In this document: positions 58,461-64,000 of the stretch, piece by piece
Layout of the letters: the number at the start of each line of letters is the position of its first letter
Numbering within the stretch: the stretch's first letter is position 1
Assembly (NCBI GenBank): GCA_040755035.1
Contig: JBFMBU010000313.1
Coordinates: forward strand, 1 to 64,000
DNA length: 64,000 nt
Reading direction: 5' to 3'
Source: RBG-13-43-22 sp040755035
GTDB lineage: Bacteria > Desulfobacterota > RBG-13-43-22
The notes under the pieces: generated by a model
Told to the model about the DNA's origin: nothing
Seen by the model: the letters and a program-made list of their open reading frames with translations, nothing else
Databases searched by the model: none
Translations under genes and position numbers: made by a program

Positions 58461-59943
58461 TCAGGGGACCTCTGGGAAACCTAAAGGAAAGGCCCTGGGC
58501 CGGCTGTTTTTATTGAGTCTGGCCGACGACAGGATTTGGTATAAAAAAACCCTTTGCCTGGCCATAGAAAAGGGAGGGGTCTCGGTATCCTTGGGCAGGC
58601 GTTTCTTTTCCAAGATAAGAATCAGCGGACTCAAATATTATCCCTGCCCCGGCAGTGAATACCCTCCGCCGGAATTTGTGACTTCCTGTTTAGGATTGGC
58701 GACCACCGAGCTTCAGGCCGGTGGAGTTCCGGTGGTCCTGAGTCTTCCCAAATCCTGGGCGGTTATCCGAACCGCGGACTACCCGTCGACCGTATTGGAA
58801 AATCTCTCCAATGTCCTGGGGTTTGAATTGGATCGGATAACTCCTTTTAATCCGGAAACCGCTTATTTTGATTTCCATACAATCAAGGAAGATGCCTCCC
58901 GCATAACGGTTTTGGTGGCGGCCGTCAGAATGGACGTGGCTGATCCCTATCTTAAAGTCCTGCGGGAAAAAGGGATAACGGTCGAGCAGGTAACCATCAA
59001 CCTTTTGGGGTTTGGGACCCTGAGCCGGTTCCTGCAAAAACAAGATCCGGTCATTTTTCTGAATATTGAAGAAAACCAATATGAGGGCCTTCTGTACTTG
59101 CCCGAATCCCTATTGAAAGTTTTTTCAGGCCCTTTCCCCAACGAAGACCGGAACGGGGCCTTGAGCCGGATTGAAAAGGATTTGGAATCCATACTGGCTG
59201 AAGCGGGGGGAGTTGGCAAAATAAAAGAAGTCTATTGTCGGATAAAGGAAGGAGATCCCTTTCTCAAGGAACGGATACCTACCCGTATGCGCTGGCCGGT
59301 TCATTTTTTGGGGGGATCGGATCCGGCCTTCAATCAAATCCTCGGTCTTAAACCCGGGGAAGGCCCCATCCCCTGCAGCGCCCTGGGGGGACTGCTGGAG
59401 GCTTTATGGACCAAGGCCCTGGGCCTCAATCTTTTACGGAAAGGCCGACGTAAAAAAATAAGGCCCCCGCTGGTCCTGACCCTTCTGCTGCTTATCCTTT
59501 TCGGGATTATGATCGGGGTTTATTGGCTGGCCCCAATGGAAGCGGAGAAGAAGCGATTGCAGGACATTGAAAAACAAATCGCCGCCCAAAAAGGGGAAAT
59601 AAAAAAAATTGAAACCTTAAAAAAAGAGGTGGATTCCGTTTTTGAAGAAATCGAAAAGATACATTCCTTCAAGACCACGAACCCCTTGAGCTTGAATCTC
59701 CTGAAGGAACTTACCCTGATCCTGCCCAAAAATTCCTGGTTGACACGGGTGAGGATTTCGGAATCGCAGGTCAATATCGAGGGCTATTCCCCCTCAGCCA
59801 CACCGTTGATTCCCAGACTGGATGCCTCAAGATATTTCAGAAAGGTGGAGTTCTCCGCCCCGACTTTTCGGGACCCAAGGCAGAATATGGACCGTTTTCA
59901 GATCAAAATGGAAATTGAAGGCCGTGAGGATGAAAAAAAATAG
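58423..59943 (+). CDS. gspL: Type II secretion protein GspL (PilM/PilN-like)
   Basis: This 506-residue protein has a cytoplasmic actin-like domain (RLFLLSLADDRIWYKKTLCLAIEKGG; FELDRITPFNPETAYFDFH), a single membrane helix near residue 347 (LVLTLLLLILFGIMIGVYWL), and a periplasmic coiled coil plus ferredoxin-like domain (LLKELTLILPKNSWLTRVRIS). GspL anchors GspE to the inner-membrane platform. It overlaps gspM by 14 bp. Confidence 0.88.
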   Translation: MEAPGNNQPTEVNQGTSGKPKGKALGRLFLLSLADDRIWYKKTLCLAIEKGGVSVSLGRRFFSKIRISGLKYYPCPGSEYPPPEFVTSCLGLATTELQAGGVPVVLSLPKSWAVIRTADYPSTVLENLSNVLGFELDRITPFNPETAYFDFHTIKEDASRITVLVAAVRMDVADPYLKVLREKGITVEQVTINLLGFGTLSRFLQKQDPVIFLNIEENQYEGLLYLPESLLKVFSGPFPNEDRNGALSRIEKDLESILAEAGGVGKIKEVYCRIKEGDPFLKERIPTRMRWPVHFLGGSDPAFNQILGLKPGEGPIPCSALGGLLEALWTKALGLNLLRKGRRKKIRPPLVLTLLLLILFGIMIGVYWLAPMEAEKKRLQDIEKQIAAQKGEIKKIETLKKEVDSVFEEIEKIHSFKTTNPLSLNLLKELTLILPKNSWLTRVRISESQVNIEGYSPSATPLIPRLDASRYFRKVEFSAPTFRDPRQNMDRFQIKMEIEGREDEKK

Positions 59944-60574
59944 AGTATTATACATAGCGATTCCCATTTTGTTTATCCTGGCCGGCTTGGTATTTTATGA
60001 ATACGGCTATCTCCGGATAAAAACGGAAGAAGCCGTTATTCGAGAGGAACAAGAAAGCAAGGCCAAGACCCTGGAAAAATATCTTTCCGTTATTGCCGAA
60101 AGACCGGATCTGGAAAAAAGGTTGGCGGCACTCAAAGAGCAAAGAAAGTCGGAAAACGCCAAAATGGTTGAAGGAGAAACCTTTTCCCTGGCCGCGGCCG
60201 CACTGCAGGACATGGTCAAGAGCATCATCGTCAGTCGCAACGGTGTCATCTCCAGCGAGCGTATGGGCAAGGAAGAGGAATTCACTCCCGGGCCGCCCGA
60301 TCCGCCCCGCGATGGTCTTCCCAAACAGAAAGGCGAAAGGACTTCCTTGCCGGGAAAAGAGAAGAAAGAAGAAAAAAAACGTTTTAGAATCGTCCAGGTC
60401 AGCTTCGATTTTACAGCACCGGACATCGGTGTGTTGAGGGACATCGTTTTTTTTATCGAAACCAAAACCCCCTACCTGGTGATCAAAGAACTGGATGCCC
60501 GGGTCAGAAATTTCCGGGACCCCCGGGAACTTATGGTCAGACTGGATGTCACCGCCCTGTATGGAGGACGGTAA
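59930..60574 (+). CDS. gspM: Type II secretion protein GspM (PilO-like)
   Basis: This 214-residue protein has one membrane helix (RVLYIAIPILFILAGLVFYEYGYL), a coiled-coil linker, and a ferredoxin-like domain (FSLAAAALQDMVKSIIVSRNGVISSERMG; FRIVQVSFDFTAPDIGVLRDIVFFIE). A charged, low-complexity insertion (KQKGERTSLPGKEKKEEKK) interrupts the domain. The ATG at 59930 inside gspL starts it; gspC begins 1 bp after its stop. Confidence 0.82.
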   Translation: MKKNRVLYIAIPILFILAGLVFYEYGYLRIKTEEAVIREEQESKAKTLEKYLSVIAERPDLEKRLAALKEQRKSENAKMVEGETFSLAAAALQDMVKSIIVSRNGVISSERMGKEEEFTPGPPDPPRDGLPKQKGERTSLPGKEKKEEKKRFRIVQVSFDFTAPDIGVLRDIVFFIETKTPYLVIKELDARVRNFRDPRELMVRLDVTALYGGR

Positions 60575-60575
60575 T

Positions 60576-61277
60576 ATGATTTTAAGGAAAATATTCTCCC
60601 AGGTTACTATCCTGAACGGCCTGTTGATAGCGGGGATCGCTGTTTTCTTTTTTGGTTTTCTTTCCCCGCGCTTGAATACGGATGTAACCTACGCCCCGAC
60701 GATCATCAAAAAAAAACCTATGGGCAGAAGCGCGTCCGAGACTTCCACCGCGCAAGCCCCTTTGTCTCCCCAGGATTACCGGACCGTTGCCGATGAAAAT
60801 TTGTTTCATCCCGACCGTATCGTTCCCCCGGAAAAAAAGGCGGAAGCAGCGCTCCCCAAACCGGAATTTGTCCTCTATGGGACTTTACTTGCGCCGGATT
60901 TGAGCCTGGCCTATATGGAGGATAAGAAAGCTCCGGTGACCACTCCCGGTAGGGGACAGAGGCAGACCGCTTTAAAGATCGGAGAAACCCTGAGCGGTTT
61001 CCGGTTGAAGGAAGTAGCCAAAGACCGGGTGGTGATGGTTCGGGGGGAAGAATCCCTTCAGGTCCTGCTTCAGGACCCTGGAACCTCTAAACCCAGGGAA
61101 GCGGGAACAGGGGCCGCTGTCAGAGGCTCGGTCTCATCTCCCGGGAGGACACCAACCTCATCTCCACCCCTGCCGAACAGGACACCACCTCCGCTTCCTC
61201 CTGGGCAACGGGTGCCGGTTCCGGAGAGAATCCCTCCTCCCGCTCTTCCTCCCCCTCCGATGCCGCCGGGGAGATGA
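60576..61277 (+). CDS. gspC: Type II secretion protein GspC-like, PDZ replaced by proline-rich tail
   Basis: This 233-residue protein has an N-terminal membrane helix (LNGLLIAGIAVFFFGFL) and a homology-region domain (DYRTVADENLFHPDRIV, FVLYGTLLAPDLSLAYMED, IGETLSGFRLKEVAKDRVVMVRG), which docks on GspD. The usual C-terminal PDZ or coiled coil is missing; from about residue 180 it is Pro/Ser/Gly-rich (SPPLPNRTPPPLPPG, PPPALPPPPMPPG). It is the last plus-strand gene of the operon. Confidence 0.78.
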   Translation: MILRKIFSQVTILNGLLIAGIAVFFFGFLSPRLNTDVTYAPTIIKKKPMGRSASETSTAQAPLSPQDYRTVADENLFHPDRIVPPEKKAEAALPKPEFVLYGTLLAPDLSLAYMEDKKAPVTTPGRGQRQTALKIGETLSGFRLKEVAKDRVVMVRGEESLQVLLQDPGTSKPREAGTGAAVRGSVSSPGRTPTSSPPLPNRTPPPLPPGQRVPVPERIPPPALPPPPMPPGR

Positions 61278-61285
61278 GATAGAGA

Positions 61286-61330
61286 AAACCTCGGATTTTC
61301 GATTTGGGTTGCCGCTGGTTCGGGTCGGGA
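61286..61330 (+). repeat. Half copy (E) of the ~105-bp element
   Basis: AACCTCGGATTTTCGATTTGGGTT and CCGCTGGTTCGGGTCGGG match the 3' half of copies B and D. It sits between the convergent gspC and gspD stops. Confidence 0.5.
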
Positions 61331-61406
61331 AGATTAGAGAAAAGGTCGTTTGCTGCCGAAGTGAAAACCGGAAAATTACTTTGGAAGCGTTCAGTTTTTT
61401 TGCAAT

Positions 61407-63401
61407 TTATTGGGGCTTGTTCAAGAGCAGGTCCATTTTCTTCATATCCTTGGTCACGCCATCCAACCGATGGATATAAATCGAGGTCAGGTTCTCGGCC
61501 TCCTGTTGATTGCGGATCACCTTGGGGGTGAGGAGAAGAACGATTTCGGACCTTGATTTTTCCCTGGTGGTTGATCCGAACAGGTACCCTAACAAAGGAA
61601 TTTTGCTCAGCCAGGGGATCCCTCCCCGGGTAGTATCCGTTTTATCTCTGATCAGTCCTCCAATAACAATGGTCTGACCGTCCTGGACCACCAGATTGGT
61701 TTTAGCCTCCCGCTTAAAGATGATCGGGTATTCCTGATCGTCATAAAGCTTCCGTAAACGGTAATCGGAAACCTCCTGGGACACTTCCAGATTAACCAGT
61801 CCGCCGTCATTAATTAAAGGGGTTATTTCCAACATGGTGCCGGTGTCTTTATATTGGATGGTCCTTTGGATTTGGGTCGTGCCGGTAATATTGGTTTCGG
61901 AGGTGACGATGGGGATCTGGTCGCCGATCTGTATCTTGGCCTTGCGGTTGTCCATGGCCAGGATATGGGGGGAGGCCAGGACGGACAGCTTGGATTCCGT
62001 GGCCAGGGTGCGTAGAAAACCCCGGATAAGGCCGGTCTTGTCGATACCCAAAAAGGTAAAGCCGGTGGTGGCGGCCGTTTCGGAAGGGGAAAAACCGAAA
62101 TTGAAAAAATTGGAATCCACCTTACTTTTGACCGACCACTCCAGACCGAATTGCAGGTCATCCCCCAAAGTAATCTCGGCGATGAGGACTTCGATCATCA
62201 CCTGGCGGGGGACGATATCGATCTTTCTGATGGTTTCCAGGATCAGGGCATAGTCATCCGGCGTGGCCAGAATGATCAGGGAATTGGTCACTTCATCCGG
62301 AAAGATTTTGGTGATATCGGAAACCAAGGCCTCTCCGGCGGCAGATGGGCCCAAAGTGATGCGGGATTGAACCGCCGGGGTCGTTTGCCCGCCGGCGGGA
62401 GAGGTCGGTCGGGCGGGAGTAGTAACGGTGGCCTGGGCCGGGGGGGCGGTCCGGGGGGGTGCTGCAGTTCCTAAATAAATCTGTTGCAGCAGAGCGGAGA
62501 GGTCCTTGGCCTTGCTGTTTTGGACCGGGTAGACATAGACCTGGGGTTTGATCTGCTTGAGCTGTTCGCTGTCGAATATTTCGATGAGATGGAGGAGTCG
62601 TTTCACATTGGCGTCCGTATCGACGATAATGAGATAATTGATCTTGGGCACATCGACGATAACGGCATTGGCCGATAAAAAAGGGGTCAAAACCCGGACC
62701 ATCTCCGTTGAGGAAAAATATTTGATGGGTACCACCTGCAGCAGGCCCAATCCGGACAGGGTCACCTTTTCAGGCGTTCGGCCGATGCTGACCGGTGCCG
62801 GTTCTTTGGACATGTCGGCGATGGGGATGATCCGGTACAGGCCTCCCTCTTCCACCACTCCGATGCCATTTAAACGGAGGATGACCTCCATGAGCGGCAG
62901 GACGTCCTCCCTGCCGACCGGGGTCACCGAGCGGAAATTGACCCTTCCTTTGACCTTTGGATCGATAATGTAATTATAGCGCAGAACCCCGCCGAATATG
63001 GTTTGAATCACGGAATAGACATCGGCATCATCGAAATTTAAGCTGATATCCCCTCTTTTAGGGGCCGGCTTTTGCTGATTGAAGGCCCCTTGACCATTTT
63101 GAACAGGGGCAGGAAGCGAAGTCCCATTCGGGGGCCCGGGTTGGGGAGGAGGGACCTTGTCGCTTCTCCCATCAACGGGTGGGGGCGGAAGGGACGGAGG
63201 CAAGGGGACAGGCGTCGGAGGAGTAGAAGAGGGCGCGCTCTGGGTTTTGGGCGGCGGCAACGGAGGGGGCATTACCTGTTGTGTTTGGGCCTGGGCAAAC
63301 TCCTTGGGAAGCGGGGGTTGGGACCAGGTTGGGTGACCGAGGGCCAGCACCACAAGGCAGAGACCAAGAAAAGCGATAAAACTACACCGGACTGCCCGCA
63401 T
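61407..63401 (-). CDS. gspD: Type II secretion outer-membrane secretin GspD
   Basis: This 664-residue secretin has a signal peptide (RCSFIAFLGLCLVVLALG), a proline-rich stretch of about 80 residues (PPPLPPPKTQ, PPTPVPLPPSLPPPP), then an N0-like domain (ISLNFDDADVYSVIQTIFGGVLRYNYIIDPKVKG) and N1-N3 repeats (VVPIKYFSSTEMVRVLTPFLSANAVIVDVPKINYLIIVDT). The secretin core has LSVLASPHILAMDNRKAKIQIGDQIPIVTS, VVQDGQTIVIGGLIRD and GIPWLSKIPLLGYLFGS. The ATG at 63401 was chosen; a TTG at 63425 is upstream. It faces the gspE-C operon tail to tail, an unusual placement. Confidence 0.93.
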   Translation of the reverse strand: MRAVRCSFIAFLGLCLVVLALGHPTWSQPPLPKEFAQAQTQQVMPPPLPPPKTQSAPSSTPPTPVPLPPSLPPPPVDGRSDKVPPPQPGPPNGTSLPAPVQNGQGAFNQQKPAPKRGDISLNFDDADVYSVIQTIFGGVLRYNYIIDPKVKGRVNFRSVTPVGREDVLPLMEVILRLNGIGVVEEGGLYRIIPIADMSKEPAPVSIGRTPEKVTLSGLGLLQVVPIKYFSSTEMVRVLTPFLSANAVIVDVPKINYLIIVDTDANVKRLLHLIEIFDSEQLKQIKPQVYVYPVQNSKAKDLSALLQQIYLGTAAPPRTAPPAQATVTTPARPTSPAGGQTTPAVQSRITLGPSAAGEALVSDITKIFPDEVTNSLIILATPDDYALILETIRKIDIVPRQVMIEVLIAEITLGDDLQFGLEWSVKSKVDSNFFNFGFSPSETAATTGFTFLGIDKTGLIRGFLRTLATESKLSVLASPHILAMDNRKAKIQIGDQIPIVTSETNITGTTQIQRTIQYKDTGTMLEITPLINDGGLVNLEVSQEVSDYRLRKLYDDQEYPIIFKREAKTNLVVQDGQTIVIGGLIRDKTDTTRGGIPWLSKIPLLGYLFGSTTREKSRSEIVLLLTPKVIRNQQEAENLTSIYIHRLDGVTKDMKKMDLLLNKPQ

Positions 63402-63548
63402 TCCCAAAAGAATTTTCCTCCTCAACGGCTAAAAATACCTTTTCTAAGCATAAAATCTTACACTAAAAAAACCTTTTTAACAAATAAAAACTTCATCTTC
63501 TACGTTTTTTTTTAAGGGATTAGTAACAAAAGAATAAAATTAGAATAA

Positions 63549-63668
63549 AATTCTCTGCAAAATAGAAGGAACTTATTAAAAAGAACAGACCTTGGACCCG
63601 GACCCATTGAGTTATTTTCAATATGTTTCTTGTCACCGGATCTTGATCGCGGCTGGGCCGGATTGGGT
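63549..63668 (+). repeat. Degenerate copy (F) of the ~105-bp element
   Basis: AAATTCTCTGCAAAATAGAAGG, ACCCGGACCCATTGAG and GGCTGGGCCGGATTGGG follow the family order with several mismatches and a longer centre. It lies upstream of gspD, about 150 bp from its start. Confidence 0.5.
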
Positions 63669-63700
63669 TGTGGGTTTTCGTTTTAGTAACTTGCAAATAG

Positions 63701-63763
63701 GATGGTCTCGCAAAAAGACCAATTTTGTCATTTCGAGGAGAGAAGCGACGAGAAATCTTTGAA
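63701..63763 (+). repeat. GTCATTTCGAGGAGAGA-family repeat, copy 3
   Basis: GGATGGTCTCGCAAAAAG, TTTTGTCATTTCGAGGAGAG and GCGACGAGAAATCTTT closely match 39328-39390 in the same orientation on the plus strand. Confidence 0.7.
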
Positions 63764-63812
63764 GTATTTTCGGAATTCCGTCTTGGTTCCGGCTGGTCCG
63801 GGCTGGGTTACG
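63764..63812 (+). repeat. Half copy (G) of the ~105-bp element
   Basis: TATTTTCGGAATTCCGTCTT and GGTTCCGGCTGGTCCGGGCTGGG match the 3' half of the element. It directly abuts the GTCATTTCG repeat, so the two families are nested or joined here. The rest of the window (63813-64000) is AT-rich and shows nothing I can name. Confidence 0.6.
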
Positions 63813-64000
63813 GATTTTTTTTCGGAGAAGAAAGTTAATCAAGGGAAAATTTTTTAAAGGTCCCGGTTTATGGGGTTATGGCCGTGCAGGGCCAGGAAGA
63901 TTGTTTTTTGTTTTTAGATATCTTATGGTTATGAGATAGTCCTTTTCATTTGAAAAAAAAAGGGTTCGGTGGTATAAAATAATAAAAAAGGAAATATCTA

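Overview
The window looks like a chromosomal segment from a Gram-negative bacterium of the former Deltaproteobacteria (Desulfobacterota). The grounds are gene content and protein style: a PxxKW cysteine-rich protein, DUF1015, DUF1178 and DUF374 proteins, a TrpB2-type tryptophan synthase beta chain, an approximately 650-residue aconitase, lone LptG, dispersed type IV pilus genes and a type II secretion operon. Paired crotonases and a long-chain acyl-CoA ligase fit an anaerobic fatty-acid or aromatic-acid lifestyle, but the genus cannot be fixed from this sequence alone. I see no rRNA, phage, transposase or CRISPR array.

Layout. 1-1.1 kb: a decayed TPR/cyclase-type gene end, an AT-rich RelE/ParE-type toxin-antitoxin pair with its own promoter and operator, and a second decayed fragment. 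1.1-6.5 kb: NTF2-like protein, acyl-CoA ligase, exported metallo-beta-lactamase-fold hydrolase, DUF5329 protein, exported protein with a long charged helix, tRNA-Lys(CTT). 6.5-13.8 kb: mostly minus-strand housekeeping genes (trpB2, trmN6, DUF1015, HU, mutM, trmJ). 13.9-20.6 kb: a four-gene peptide-type ABC importer whose two ATPases are fused. 20.8-22.5 kb: two crotonases. 23.2-29.9 kb: xseA-xseB-ispA-dxs, then tlyA and an aminotransferase. 30.4-35.0 kb: pilB-pilC-pilS. 35.1-39.3 kb: hisH-hisF, a beta-helix acyltransferase-like protein, an ATP-grasp protein, DUF1178 and DUF374. 39.4-42.9 kb (minus): a membrane protein, pilT, a pilU-like gene and two small uncharacterised proteins. 43.2-45.0 kb: panB-panE. 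45.1-46.4 kb: three small orphan genes, one behind a sigma-54 promoter. 46.4-51.3 kb (minus): aconitase, sensor kinase, lptG. 51.4-52.4 kb: dgt. 52.8-63.4 kb: type II secretion genes gspE-F-H-I-J-K-L-M-C, met tail to tail by gspD.

The most unusual material lies between the genes. A roughly 105-bp dispersed element occurs in four well-preserved copies, each 27-50 bp from a start codon, plus degenerate or half copies beside gspC and gspD. It carries a small hairpin (ATTCTA-N11-TAGAAT) and a CCCGGACC/GGTCCGGG dyad. Other short repeat families occur between genes and, in three places, inside reading frames: the linker of the fused ABC ATPase, a loop of TrmJ, and the leader of the pseudopilin GspJ. 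Repeat colonisation seems to have extended proteins and possibly fused two genes.

Functionally, the window joins two related machines, type IV pili (assembly ATPase, platform, sensor kinase, two retraction-type ATPases) and type II secretion, but no major pilin (PilA), no PilR and no clear major pseudopilin (GspG) is present here.
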